Of a stretch of 64,000 nucleotides of DNA, positions 18,707 to 27,473 are shown in pieces. A model generated the notes under the pieces. That model saw nothing but the letters and a program-made list of their open reading frames with translations. It had not been told where the DNA came from and did no database searches. Position 1 is the first letter of the stretch. Each line of letters begins with the position of its first letter. The position numbers and the translations under genes were made by a program. Source of the stretch: Vibrio aestuarianus (GTDB taxonomy: Bacteria; Pseudomonadota; Gammaproteobacteria; Enterobacterales; Vibrionaceae); NCBI RefSeq assembly GCF_012395185.1, contig NZ_JAAZTU010000025.1, forward strand, positions 1-64,000. Direction: 5' to 3'.

Positions 18707-19510
18707 TTATTGTTCTTTCTGTTTTGATGACGTTTCAGATGCGGATGGCTGATTGACTTCAACTGACGGTGGGTGAGAATAAAAAGGTGCCCCTTTCAGC
18801 CAAAGTTTTAAAGCATGCCAATAAATGCCTATGGTGACTTTTACTGCCATTACCGGTGTTTTGATCAATAACTTAAGTAAATTTTTTGAATTAAAGCTTT
18901 GCTCTTTCATCGCCAGCGTTGCATCGAATTCCTTCCCATTGCGATGACACTCTAAATGCACCATTAATGAAGAGGTTAATGGCTTCAGTTTCCATACGTA
19001 TTGCTGCTCTATCGGGTTAAACGGTGAGACATGGAAGGCTTTCTCATGCTGCCAATTGCAATCTTGCTCACCGGCCTCTGCTTGAATTGCGTAATAATGA
19101 CGTTCATTCCATGGGGTATTACTCACTTCTGCCAATAAGTAACGCCACTCACCGTCATTATCATAAAGATAGTAGAAATTGACTGGACTGAAATAAATTC
19201 CTAAATAACGAAGATGACAAACCGCCAGCACTCTACCGCTGACTCTTTCACCGGTGAGCTCAAAGACTTTATCTTGCACGCTTTGCTTTAACTCACCGCT
19301 TCCCAAATAGTCTTGACGATGAAATCGTGCCCAATGCCACCACTTATCACCAAAACCCCAGACGTTTTTAGTCAGTTGTGGCAACTCATCGAGATCAATA
19401 CAAGCCATAAATAACGGGTAATTGAGCGCATGCTCCACAGGGGTAAAGCGTCGATGGCGAACCGTTCCCACCATTAAGCGACTTTGCATAGCTTCATCTT
19501 CCATCACCAT
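18707..19510 (-). CDS. DUF1365 family protein
   Basis: 267 residues. The family pattern is clear: VGTVRHRRFTPVEHALNYPL at the N-terminus, CHLRYLGIYFSPVNFYYLYD, EVSNTPWNERHYYA and FHVSPFNP. The start codon is two bases from the stop of the FAD oxidoreductase gene, and MQSRLMVG (seven residues later) is an alternative start. The biochemical role is not known. Homologues sit beside FAD-dependent amine-oxidase-like proteins and Cfa-type enzymes in photo-oxidative stress operons. The C-terminal tail is polar and Ser/Gln-rich. Confidence 0.92.
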   Translation of the reverse strand: MVMEDEAMQSRLMVGTVRHRRFTPVEHALNYPLFMACIDLDELPQLTKNVWGFGDKWWHWARFHRQDYLGSGELKQSVQDKVFELTGERVSGRVLAVCHLRYLGIYFSPVNFYYLYDNDGEWRYLLAEVSNTPWNERHYYAIQAEAGEQDCNWQHEKAFHVSPFNPIEQQYVWKLKPLTSSLMVHLECHRNGKEFDATLAMKEQSFNSKNLLKLLIKTPVMAVKVTIGIYWHALKLWLKGAPFYSHPPSVEVNQPSASETSSKQKEQ

Positions 19511-19512
19511 CG

Positions 19513-20787
19513 TTATGCGGCACCCTTGATTTGAGCGATTTGCGATTCAAGCTTAGTAACAACATCTAACGCACTTTTTACGCCATCTTCATGGAATCCG
19601 TTATGCCAATAGGCCCCACAGTACCACGTGTTATTGACACCGCTTACTTCGGCTTTTCTCTGTTGTGCTGCTATCGACTCGGTAGTGAAAACGGGGTGAT
19701 GATACGTAAATTGGCGCAGTATTTTGCTCGGCTCAATCCGATTGGTACTATTTAATGAAACACAAAAAGTATGTTTACTATCAATATGTTGTAAGATGTT
19801 CATGTTGTACGTCAGTGCCGGCAAACGGGATTCTTCACCTTCACTGCCATCCAACCAGTAATTCCAAGAAGCCCATGCGGCCTTGCGCTTCGGCAATAGG
19901 TTTGCATCGGTATGTAAAACAACCTCATTAGCTTGGTACTGCATTGCCCCTAGCACTGACAGTTCGGCTTCAGATGGCTGCGCCAACAGACACAATGCTT
20001 GATCACTGTGACAAGCAAAAATAACGTGGTCGAACAGTTCAACGCTGCCATTAACCGTAATCTCAACACCTGATGGCGTGCGATTTACCAAAGTGACTGG
20101 ACTATCAAGGCGAATTTTATCTTTAAAACCTTGGGTAAGCGGATCAATATAAGCACGAGATCCGCCTGCAATCACATACCACTGTGGGCGATTAGTGATG
20201 TCCAATAAACCATGATTAAGGAAGAAACGTAAGAAGAAGCTCAATGGAAATGCACGCATATCCGCTAATGACGACGACCAAATTGCCGCGCCCATAGGCA
20301 GGATATAGTTCTCACAAAAATAGTCAGAAAACTGATATTGATTAAGAAAATCGCCCAAGGTTTGCATCGATTGGTGCGCATTTTCAGCTTGCTCTTTAGC
20401 CAGACCATTGAAGCGGATTATCTCAAAAATAAAGCGATAGAACTTAGGATTAACCCAATTACGCTTTTGCGCGAATAAGCTTGTTGCCGTGTGCCCATTA
20501 TATTCCAGACCATTATCATCATTGCGCACACTAAAACTCATTTGAGTCGGTAGGCCTTGCACTCCAATGTCGTTCATCATCTGAATAAAATTAGGATAGG
20601 TTCTGTCATTGTAAACAATAAAACCAGTGTCTATCGCGTAATGCTGACCTTCTACCTCAACATCAACCGTTGCGGTATGGCCACCAATATAGTGGTTTGC
20701 CTCAAACAGGGTGACATCGTGTTGTTGATATAAATGGTAGCCGCAGGTTAATCCTGAAATTCCTGTACCAATAATGGCTATTTTCAT
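19513..20787 (-). CDS. FAD/NAD(P)-binding oxidoreductase, amine oxidase-like
   Basis: 424 residues. The N-terminal dinucleotide-binding motif IIGTGISGLTCGYHLYQQ is followed by the second FAD contact DVTLFEANHYIGGHTATV and IDTGFIVYNDRTYPNF. The C-terminal part has NTWYCGAYWHNGFHEDGVKS, typical of the phytoene desaturase/amine oxidase-like proteins next to DUF1365 genes. It probably oxidises an acyl chain or lipid intermediate. There is a 25-base gap to the SDR gene upstream and two bases to DUF1365 downstream. Confidence 0.9.
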   Translation of the reverse strand: MKIAIIGTGISGLTCGYHLYQQHDVTLFEANHYIGGHTATVDVEVEGQHYAIDTGFIVYNDRTYPNFIQMMNDIGVQGLPTQMSFSVRNDDNGLEYNGHTATSLFAQKRNWVNPKFYRFIFEIIRFNGLAKEQAENAHQSMQTLGDFLNQYQFSDYFCENYILPMGAAIWSSSLADMRAFPLSFFLRFFLNHGLLDITNRPQWYVIAGGSRAYIDPLTQGFKDKIRLDSPVTLVNRTPSGVEITVNGSVELFDHVIFACHSDQALCLLAQPSEAELSVLGAMQYQANEVVLHTDANLLPKRKAAWASWNYWLDGSEGEESRLPALTYNMNILQHIDSKHTFCVSLNSTNRIEPSKILRQFTYHHPVFTTESIAAQQRKAEVSGVNNTWYCGAYWHNGFHEDGVKSALDVVTKLESQIAQIKGAA

Positions 20788-20812
20788 AACTAAACTCCTT
20801 TGTTACGGCCCA

Positions 20813-21544
20813 TTAAGAACGATTCAATAATGCCGAGACTAACTTACCTTGCCATGCATATGGCAATGAACCGATGACGCGCAAAATTGACGTAAAACGC
20901 GCCGGAAAATAGATGTTGGATTTGCCTTTCGCTAAACCTTGGCGAATCGCCTGAGACGCATATTCAGTGGAAACCATCATCGGCATAGAAAATGTGTTTT
21001 TATCGGTCAATGGGGTTGAAACGAAACCGGGAAATATTGTGCTGACAGCGATACCTTTAGCCTGCCAATCTAGTGCTAAAGTTCGAGCTAAATAACTCAC
21101 AGCGGCTTTGGAAGCACCATACGCCTCTGCTCTCGGTAGCGCGATTTCACTCGCGATAGAACCGACAATGGCAAGGCGGTGACCTTGGACTAAGTGATGC
21201 TGAAGACCTTCAATACAGTTAGCTAAACCAATAACATTGATGTTAATGACTCTAGCAAACAATGCTGCATCCATCTTGCCATCGTCTATATACTCACAGT
21301 CTCCGGCGTTTAACACCCATAGCGAAGGTACAAAGGGTAAGTCATCCAATACTGTTTTGGTCTGAGCTGCATCGGTAATATCAAACGCTAATGGGAAAAT
21401 TTGTTGCGGATGAGCATGTTGTAGCGCTTGTAATGTTTGGTGATTGCGTCCACAAGCAATGACCTGCCACCCATCTTTGGCATAATCAACGGCAAGTTGA
21501 TAACCAATTCCTGACGTCGCCCCTGTAATCAATACCGCGTTCAT
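20813..21544 (-). CDS. Short-chain dehydrogenase/reductase
   Basis: 243 residues, classical SDR. The cofactor-binding motif is TGATSGIGYQLAVDYA, the structural motif is LNAGD, and the active site is formed by the Ser of IVGSIAS and YGASKAAVSYLARTLA (Tyr-X3-Lys). The substrate cannot be told from sequence; a fatty acyl or lipid carbonyl fits the operon. The start overlaps the stop of the NTF2-like gene by four bases (ATGA). Confidence 0.92.
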   Translation of the reverse strand: MNAVLITGATSGIGYQLAVDYAKDGWQVIACGRNHQTLQALQHAHPQQIFPLAFDITDAAQTKTVLDDLPFVPSLWVLNAGDCEYIDDGKMDAALFARVININVIGLANCIEGLQHHLVQGHRLAIVGSIASEIALPRAEAYGASKAAVSYLARTLALDWQAKGIAVSTIFPGFVSTPLTDKNTFSMPMMVSTEYASQAIRQGLAKGKSNIYFPARFTSILRVIGSLPYAWQGKLVSALLNRS

Positions 21545-21960
21545 TGCCCTAGCCTCTGTTTTACCGCACGAATAACACTTCCGAGTAGTGGTAAGTTTTC
21601 GTAAAGCATTTCTCCAAGATCAAAATAGTCTCGATGGTAAATCACTTTGCCATCTTGAAATTTTAGATGACTCATTCCTTGAACATGAATAAGAGAGCCT
21701 TTTCCTAACTTGGGGTGCTGCAAGGCCATAGTCCATGTGAGAAAACCAGAATTTCCCATTTGTTGCTGCTCATGGATGATAAAATCACAACGAGTCACAT
21801 TTTGGTAAAGGTTATTGAAATATTCGGAAAGCGAAACCTTACCTTCAAGGCGATGAGCAGCATCTTCAAACACAACATCATTGTGATAGACCTCATCAAG
21901 TAAATGAAGATTCGCTTTATTGAGTTTCTGATAAACCTCACTGACCGACTGAACATCCAT
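21541..21960 (-). CDS. NTF2-like (SnoaL-type) protein, first gene of the operon
   Basis: 139 residues with the NTF2-like fold signature: LLDEVYHNDVVFEDAAHRLE near the N-terminus, FNNLYQNVTRCDFII, and the C-terminal FQDGKVIYHRDYFDLGEML. Such proteins are small-molecule-binding or accessory enzymes, and the active role here is not known. It leads the eight-gene operon, and its upstream region holds tandem inverted repeats likely to be operator sites. Confidence 0.85.
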   Translation of the reverse strand: MDVQSVSEVYQKLNKANLHLLDEVYHNDVVFEDAAHRLEGKVSLSEYFNNLYQNVTRCDFIIHEQQQMGNSGFLTWTMALQHPKLGKGSLIHVQGMSHLKFQDGKVIYHRDYFDLGEMLYENLPLLGSVIRAVKQRLGQ

Positions 21961-21978
21961 TTGTCTTACACCTCAAAA

Positions 21979-22048
21979 GTTATACAAAAAGATAACATGT
22001 ACAAAATAGTACAACCTGCAAAGTTATACAAAAAATACTTTGTATAAC
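21979..22048 (-). promoter_or_regulatory. Tandem inverted-repeat operator region of the lipid-modification operon
   Basis: Three related sites. 22023-22048: perfect dyad GTTATACAAA-6-TTTGTATAAC. 21998-22013: TGTAC-6-GTACA. 21979-21996: GTTAT-8-ATAAC, overlapping another GTTATACAAA half. The TGTA/TACA halves resemble those bound by MerR-type B12 photoreceptor regulators (LitR/CarH). The regulator itself is not in the window. Confidence 0.6.
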
Positions 22049-22152
22049 TGAGCTTCTGTTCGGTAAATACGTAAACAATTGCGAATTAGATCAAAAATAT
22101 CATTTAAAAACCAAACTGTTACTTATCGGTAATGCTTTGGGATAGGCATAAA

Positions 22153-22180
22153 AAAGGCCAACGTCGAAACATTGGCCTTT
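22153..22180 (-). terminator. Rho-independent terminator of htpX
   Basis: On the minus strand AAAGGCCAA-loop-TTGGCCTTT followed by a run of T (seven A on the plus strand, 22150-22155 region). It is 28 bases past the htpX stop. Confidence 0.85.
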
Positions 22181-22207
22181 ATCATTATTCGTTGATTACA
22201 CTAACTA

Positions 22208-23074
22208 TTAAGAGTTTCGTAGCGCTGCAATACGCTTATCAAGCGGTGGGTGGCTCATCAACAACTCGGTCATTGAACGCTTACCGTTAATTCCAAATGC
22301 CATCATTGAGCCTTCTAACTGCGACTCCTGACCCATTTTCAAACGCTCCAACGCCGCGATCATTTTGTGCTTACCCACGAGGCTTGCAGCACCGGCATCA
22401 GCATGAAACTCACGATGACGGCTGTACCACATGGTAATAAAGCTTGCTAGGAAACCAAAGACTAGCTCTAAAACCATCGATACCCCGAAATAAATCATCA
22501 TATTGCTGCCACCTTCGCCTTCCTCTGAATCACGAGAAGCAACAATATTAGCAATAAAACGTGACAAGAAAATCACAAAGGTATTCACGACACCTTGCAT
22601 TAGCGTCATGGTTACCATGTCACCATTAGCAATGTGGCTAACTTCATGGGCCAATACCGCTTCAGCTTCATCTCGCGTCATGCTATGCAATAAGCCTGTT
22701 GAAACCGCCACCAGCGAGTCATCACGCTTTGCCCCCGTTGCAAAAGCGTTAATATCTGGTGAGTCATAAATCGCAACCGTCGGCATACCAATACCCGCTT
22801 GTGAGGCTTGACGACTTACGGTTGCAAGCAACCAATGTTCTGTTTCATTACGTGGGCTCTCAATCACCATTCCGCCAACAGAACGTAATGCCATGCTCTT
22901 TGACATCAATAATGAAATGAATGAACCACCGAAACCAAACACGGCCGCCATGATGAGTAAGCCAGATAGGCTTCCAGGCTGCATACCTGTGACAGCATAA
23001 ACAATATTTAACACAACGCTAAGAACCAGCACCACCGCAAGGTTGGTCGCTAGAAATAACATGACTCGCTTCAT
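22208..23074 (-). CDS. htpX: Membrane zinc metalloprotease HtpX
   Basis: 288 residues. Two N-terminal membrane helices ([20 protein letters not shown] and [17 protein letters not shown]), then the zinc site HEVSH (His143, Glu144, His147) and two further hydrophobic stretches ([17 protein letters not shown] and [15 protein letters not shown]). HtpX degrades misfolded membrane proteins in the inner membrane and works with FtsH quality control. The C-terminus [16 protein letters not shown] is typical. The length is normal. It sits next to the biotin genes as in V. cholerae. Confidence 0.97.
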   Translation of the reverse strand: MKRVMLFLATNLAVVLVLSVVLNIVYAVTGMQPGSLSGLLIMAAVFGFGGSFISLLMSKSMALRSVGGMVIESPRNETEHWLLATVSRQASQAGIGMPTVAIYDSPDINAFATGAKRDDSLVAVSTGLLHSMTRDEAEAVLAHEVSHIANGDMVTMTLMQGVVNTFVIFLSRFIANIVASRDSEEGEGGSNMMIYFGVSMVLELVFGFLASFITMWYSRHREFHADAGAASLVGKHKMIAALERLKMGQESQLEGSMMAFGINGKRSMTELLMSHPPLDKRIAALRNS

Positions 23075-23390
23075 TACTTTTCTCCGAATGGAACGCTTAT
23101 TATGTGGCTCAGACAGTCAGCGACGCTAACATTCACCTCAGCCGTTTTTCATACATATATAGTCTAGGATTTGGAAAACAAGGTTAAGTGATAAATTGAA
23201 ACATTTAATGTCCAACTCATTCGCCCGATAAATACTACCAACCTTATTGATATCAAGTATAGAAATAAGAGTGGGCAAGTTACGACAAAGATTTTGTTTT
23301 CATTAAGACTTTGGTCGTATTGAGCGCAGAGATTAAAACGACTACATTGCTGGCAGAATCTTGATTTCCCCCATGCATAAGGAATTCATC
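23075..23390. other. 316-bp divergent intergenic region
   Basis: It holds the promoters of htpX and of the 55-residue gene. I see no repeat, RNA gene or convincing heat-shock promoter in it. Confidence 0.4.
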
Positions 23391-23558
23391 ATGGCTGAAA
23401 CTAACAACTATCAAATGGCGATTGATTTACTGTGCTGCCACCTAGGTATTTCAGAAGAAGAAGCTAAGCAACAATTGGGACTTGGCAGTGCTTCAACTGT
23501 GCAGCAACACATTACCGACACTTACCAGGCTTTGATGGGATTGTCGCAAGAAAAATAA
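23391..23558 (+). CDS. Small protein of unknown function, 55 residues
   Basis: Starts at ATG 23391 with AAGGAA seven bases upstream. Upstream in-frame starts are less well placed. The sequence MAETNNYQMAIDLLCCHLGI then SEEEAKQQLGLGSASTVQQH is soluble, mainly helical and acidic, with a paired Cys-Cys. I do not recognise the family. It is followed by a terminator shared with bioD. Confidence 0.65.
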   Translation: MAETNNYQMAIDLLCCHLGISEEEAKQQLGLGSASTVQQHITDTYQALMGLSQEK

Positions 23559-23573
23559 TAAGAAGATTAAAAA

Positions 23574-23602
23574 CAAAGGGCTGCGAATCTGCAGCCCTTT
23601 TG
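23574..23602. terminator. Bidirectional terminator between the small gene and bioD
   Basis: CAAAGGGCTGC-GAATCT-GCAGCCCTTTTG hairpin, with A/T runs on both sides. Confidence 0.85.
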
Positions 23603-23612
23603 TATTACCTGT

Positions 23613-24296
23613 TTATTTAGATAGCAACGGCTCGACATTAATGTACTTACCAAGATCTTGACGTTTAGCACTTGGTACATAAGGAATTTCACCCAGCTTA
23701 GGAGCGTCGATACGCCCTTGCAACATCTCAATAATATCAGCGTAATGCTCTGTCCCTGGGTTGACTCGGTTTGCTATCCATCCGACTAAATTCAAACCGT
23801 CAGCTTTGATACTTTCAACCGTGAGCAATGCGTGACTCAAGCAACCAAGTTTAATACCCACCACCAATACGACGGGTAGTTGTTCTTGCTTAACCCATGT
23901 CGAGAGGCAGTCAGTGTCTGACACTGGCACTCGCCAGCCACCCGCACCTTCAACCAAAACGATATCCGCATGTGCTTTGTGCTTGGCTAGTTTTTCACTC
24001 AGAAGTGCATAGTCAATCTCGAGGTTTTCATGCTTTGCCGCGATATGCGGTGATGCAGGTAACTCAAGAGCATATGGGTTCACATCCCCATATGCCATTT
24101 CTTTAGTCGCCGCTTTCATCAAATGCAATGCATCTGAATTACGAAAACCAAATTCTGTTTTATCGCTGCCTGCGGCAACCGGTTTGTAACCAATAGTCGC
24201 TAAGTCCTTGGCGGCTAATGCTTGTAATACCGCTTTTGAAGCGACTGTTTTTCCAACGTCGGTGTCCGTACCCGCAATAAAAAATGCATCAATCAT
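23613..24296 (-). CDS. bioD: Dethiobiotin synthetase BioD
   Basis: 227 residues from the ATG at 24296, which overlaps the bioC stop as ATGA. ATP-dependent carboxylation of 7,8-diaminopelargonate to dethiobiotin. The P-loop [18 protein letters not shown] is near the N-terminus, YKPVAAGSD follows, and [14 protein letters not shown] is the second catalytic stretch. Last gene of the bioBFCD operon, followed by a terminator. Confidence 0.96.
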   Translation of the reverse strand: MIDAFFIAGTDTDVGKTVASKAVLQALAAKDLATIGYKPVAAGSDKTEFGFRNSDALHLMKAATKEMAYGDVNPYALELPASPHIAAKHENLEIDYALLSEKLAKHKAHADIVLVEGAGGWRVPVSDTDCLSTWVKQEQLPVVLVVGIKLGCLSHALLTVESIKADGLNLVGWIANRVNPGTEHYADIIEMLQGRIDAPKLGEIPYVPSAKRQDLGKYINVEPLLSK

Positions 24297-25150
24297 CGAT
24301 GTATAACCCCTAAACAAACCTGATAAGTTGCAGGTAGAAGACCTTGATGGTTTTGAAATGCTTGGTATGCCTGTTCCACTTGGAGCAAAATGTATCGACT
24401 CTTTAGGCCTGGTGAGCGTCCACTTACGTGATTCGCACCAATACCTTTGAGATCTTTCATTAAAGAAAATGCTTTGTCATACCAAACTGTGATCGAGGGC
24501 AAGTCTAATTGATACTGATGACAGTGAGATTGCGCTAACGCAATTTTTACCTGATTGAAGGTAATGAAATCATTGACGTGTTGATATGTATCAATTTTCA
24601 TCCACGCTTGTTTAAGCTCAAACAGCGAGCCATCAAGCAACGTAGAAAAATACGCCACTCCTGACGTCTTAAGCACACGGCGTATTTCATCTAACGGCTT
24701 TGATAAGTCATCACACCACTGCAAGGCTAAACTAGAGAAAACATAATCAATGCTATGGGCTTTAAAAGGCAAGTATTCAGCGTCAGCTTGAAAATATACC
24801 ACCCCGTCATCACCACATCGTTTTTTGGCTTGAGCCAACATCTCTACCGAAAGATCAGCGCAAATAAGGTTTGCCCCTCTTTGGCGTAATAGCTCAGAAA
24901 AATAGCCAGTACCACAGCCCAAGTCTAAGACCGTTTTGCCCGTTAAGTCTTGAGGCATTTTATCCAATAAACGCTGCCCAACATCACGTTGAAACGCGGC
25001 ATGCACATCGTAGCGTTTAGCGGCTTTACCAAACGCCTGAGCGACTGCCATTTTGTCTGTTGTCTGATGGATTTCTGGTTTTGAACCGGCTTCCAATTGT
25101 AGATAGCTTTCCAGTTGCACATCGTTTGCTAGGTAATTGACTTGTGACAT
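24293..25150 (-). CDS. bioC: Malonyl-ACP O-methyltransferase BioC
   Basis: 285 residues. It methylates malonyl-ACP so that the fatty acid pathway can build the pimeloyl chain of biotin. SAM-binding motif [20 protein letters not shown], then [17 protein letters not shown], and [13 protein letters not shown]. Compared with typical BioC (about 250-270) it has an N-terminal extension of some 33 residues before [15 protein letters not shown], so that internal Met is a possible start. The first ATG overlaps the bioF stop by one base (TAATG). Confidence 0.94.
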   Translation of the reverse strand: MSQVNYLANDVQLESYLQLEAGSKPEIHQTTDKMAVAQAFGKAAKRYDVHAAFQRDVGQRLLDKMPQDLTGKTVLDLGCGTGYFSELLRQRGANLICADLSVEMLAQAKKRCGDDGVVYFQADAEYLPFKAHSIDYVFSSLALQWCDDLSKPLDEIRRVLKTSGVAYFSTLLDGSLFELKQAWMKIDTYQHVNDFITFNQVKIALAQSHCHQYQLDLPSITVWYDKAFSLMKDLKGIGANHVSGRSPGLKSRYILLQVEQAYQAFQNHQGLLPATYQVCLGVIHR

Positions 25151-26301
25151 TACCGATGTTCCTCTAACGAGCGCTGAAGCTGAGTCGTTAATTGTTCAAC
25201 CTGTTGTATTGAGTGGTTAGCGGTTAATGTAATCCGTAGCCTTGCACTTCCTTGCGGCACTGTCGGTGGGCGAATGGCAGTTAACCAACACCCTGCATGG
25301 CGCAATTGTTCTGCGACATTAACCGCCTTAAACGCATCACCAATCACAAACGGCTTAATCGGTGTCGGTGTATCAACATAACCACTAAAACTCTTCATAC
25401 GGCTCGCATAATGCGCTTGCAGCTCTGATAATTTTTCTCGGCGCCACTGCTGTTGCCTAACCATCGAAATAGCATAGGAAAGAGCATAAGCTTGCGCAGG
25501 TGGCATCGCGGTAGAATAAACATGATGACGAGCAAACTGAGTAAGAAAATCTCCCACCGCATGGCTACACAAAACAGCCGCCCCCGACAAACCAAATGCT
25601 TTACCAAAAGTGATCACTAATAACTGTGGCTTAATGCCAGCCGCATTACAACTGCCCGACCCGCCATCACCAAGTACCCCGATTCCATGTGCATCATCGA
25701 CTGCCAACCAAGCTTTGCCTTGCAAAGCGCTATCGATGTCACCAAGCGGTGCGCGATCACCATCCATACTAAACACCCCCTCAGTAACAACTAAAGTGTT
25801 GCTATCGTTATCAAGTAATTGGCATAGATGATTAGCATCATTGTGTTTGAAGCGCTTCATCGTGGCATCACAAAGCATACCCGCTTCCATTAAGGACGCA
25901 TGGTTAAGCTTATCTTGCAACAGCAAGTCGCCTTTTTCGAGTAAGCTGAATAACATGGCTTGGTTGGCACTAAAACCAGAACCAAACAAAATGGCGCGTT
26001 CATAACCGAGCCATTCACACAGTTTGGCTTCAAGATTTTGATGGGCAGGGCTAAACCCCGTCACCAGCGGAGAAGCTGCACTTCCGCAGCCATATAAAGT
26101 CAGCCCATGCTGCCAGGCTTGAATCAGCTCAGCATCGCTCGCAAGACCAAGATAATCATTACTGGAAAAATTGAGGAAACTCACTCCATCTTTGATTAAT
26201 TGCGCTTGGTTACCCGCCTCAACAGTAACGAGACTTCGAGAAAGTCCCATTTCACGACGCTGACTAAGAGCGGCTGAAACGCGAGAGTTAAACGCTAGCA
26301 T
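25150..26301 (-). CDS. bioF: 8-amino-7-oxononanoate synthase BioF
   Basis: 383 residues from the ATG at 26301 ([16 protein letters not shown], aligned with known BioF starts). An in-frame ATG at 26316 is an alternative. PLP-dependent condensation of pimeloyl thioester with alanine. Family blocks are [29 protein letters not shown] and the PLP lysine region [16 protein letters not shown]. The gene overlaps the end of bioB by 14 bases. Confidence 0.95.
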   Translation of the reverse strand: MLAFNSRVSAALSQRREMGLSRSLVTVEAGNQAQLIKDGVSFLNFSSNDYLGLASDAELIQAWQHGLTLYGCGSAASPLVTGFSPAHQNLEAKLCEWLGYERAILFGSGFSANQAMLFSLLEKGDLLLQDKLNHASLMEAGMLCDATMKRFKHNDANHLCQLLDNDSNTLVVTEGVFSMDGDRAPLGDIDSALQGKAWLAVDDAHGIGVLGDGGSGSCNAAGIKPQLLVITFGKAFGLSGAAVLCSHAVGDFLTQFARHHVYSTAMPPAQAYALSYAISMVRQQQWRREKLSELQAHYASRMKSFSGYVDTPTPIKPFVIGDAFKAVNVAEQLRHAGCWLTAIRPPTVPQGSARLRITLTANHSIQQVEQLTTQLQRSLEEHR

Positions 26302-27340
26302 CGTAAAAAAGGTCATCTTTGCTTGGACGAGAGGCTACCCGCTCTACCACGCGATCAAGTAATTCACTTGCTTCGATTTCATCCGGTTTTTGACTGACTT
26401 GTTGGCTATTGATACCGAGCTTGTTGAACAACTGCATATCACTGTCTTCATCCGGATTTGGCGTAGTTAGCAGCTTACAACCATAGAAAATAGAGTTAGC
26501 GCCGGCCATAAAACACAGAGCTTGCATCTGTTCATTCATATTTTCTCGACCAGCAGAAAGGCGCACTGCCGATTGAGGCATCATAATGCGAGCCACAGCG
26601 ATCAAACGGATAAAATCAAACGCTTCCACATCTTCGGCTTGTTCAAGCGGTGTGCCTTTAACTTTCACCAACATATTGATCGGCACACTTTCAGGTTGAG
26701 TTGGTAAGTTTGCTAATTCCACCAATAATCCAGCGCGATCATTAGCACTTTCACCCATGCCAATAATGCCACCAGAGCAAATTTTCATGCCTGCATCACG
26801 AACGTGTGACAAGGTATCTAAACGGTCTTGGTAAGTACGCGTGGTAATAATGTTGCCGTAATATTCTGGCGAGGTATCAAGATTGTGGTTGTAGTAGTCA
26901 AGCCCTGCACTTGCCAATTCTTGTGCTTGATCTGGCGTTAACATTCCCAAAGTCATACACGTCTCTAAACCCATCTCTTTTACGCCACCAATCATCTCTT
27001 TTAGCAAAGGCATGTCACGTGCTTTCGGGTTTTTCCACGCCGCTCCCATGCAAAAACGGGTAGAGCCAGAATTCTTTGCTTTTTGTGCGGCATCTAACAC
27101 GCGCTCAACTTCCATCAAACGTTCTTTGTCGACATCCGTACGGTAGTGGGCACTTTGCGGACAATACTTACAGTCTTCAGGGCATGCGCCAGTTTTAATC
27201 GAAAGCAGCGTACTGACTTGAACATAATTATGTGGGTGGTATTGACGATGAACGAGCTGCGCTTCAAACAGCAAATCCATAAAAGGTTTTTTGAGCAGTT
27301 CGTTGACTTCAGCAACTGTCCAGTTATGACGAGCTTCCAC
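26288..27340 (-). CDS. bioB: Biotin synthase BioB
   Basis: 350 residues. Radical SAM enzyme that inserts sulfur into dethiobiotin. The 4Fe-4S motif CPEDCKYC gives Cys53, Cys57 and Cys60. Further cysteines in [17 protein letters not shown] and [12 protein letters not shown], with the Arg in VRLSAGREN, fit the 2Fe-2S site. First gene of bioBFCD, divergent from bioA over a BirA-like operator. Confidence 0.97.
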   Translation of the reverse strand: MEARHNWTVAEVNELLKKPFMDLLFEAQLVHRQYHPHNYVQVSTLLSIKTGACPEDCKYCPQSAHYRTDVDKERLMEVERVLDAAQKAKNSGSTRFCMGAAWKNPKARDMPLLKEMIGGVKEMGLETCMTLGMLTPDQAQELASAGLDYYNHNLDTSPEYYGNIITTRTYQDRLDTLSHVRDAGMKICSGGIIGMGESANDRAGLLVELANLPTQPESVPINMLVKVKGTPLEQAEDVEAFDFIRLIAVARIMMPQSAVRLSAGRENMNEQMQALCFMAGANSIFYGCKLLTTPNPDEDSDMQLFNKLGINSQQVSQKPDEIEASELLDRVVERVASRPSKDDLFYDASV

Positions 27341-27401
27341 GTGTATTCCTTAATCAGTTTTATTATTTTGATGCTTGGCTAGTTTAGCTACAAGCGATAG
27401 A

Positions 27402-27434
27402 CTGTCAACAATAAGAAAACACGATGATTTACAT
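27402..27434. promoter_or_regulatory. BirA-like operator between bioB and bioA
   Basis: CTGTCAACA-N15-GATTTACAT matches the BirA site TTGTAAACC-N15-GGTTTACAA at 6 and 7 of 9 positions in the two arms. The divergent bioB/bioA position is the classic one for control by biotinyl-AMP-bound BirA. Confidence 0.65.
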
Positions 27435-27473
27435 CTGGTTATTTTATAACCATCAATATCATATGGATTTGCA

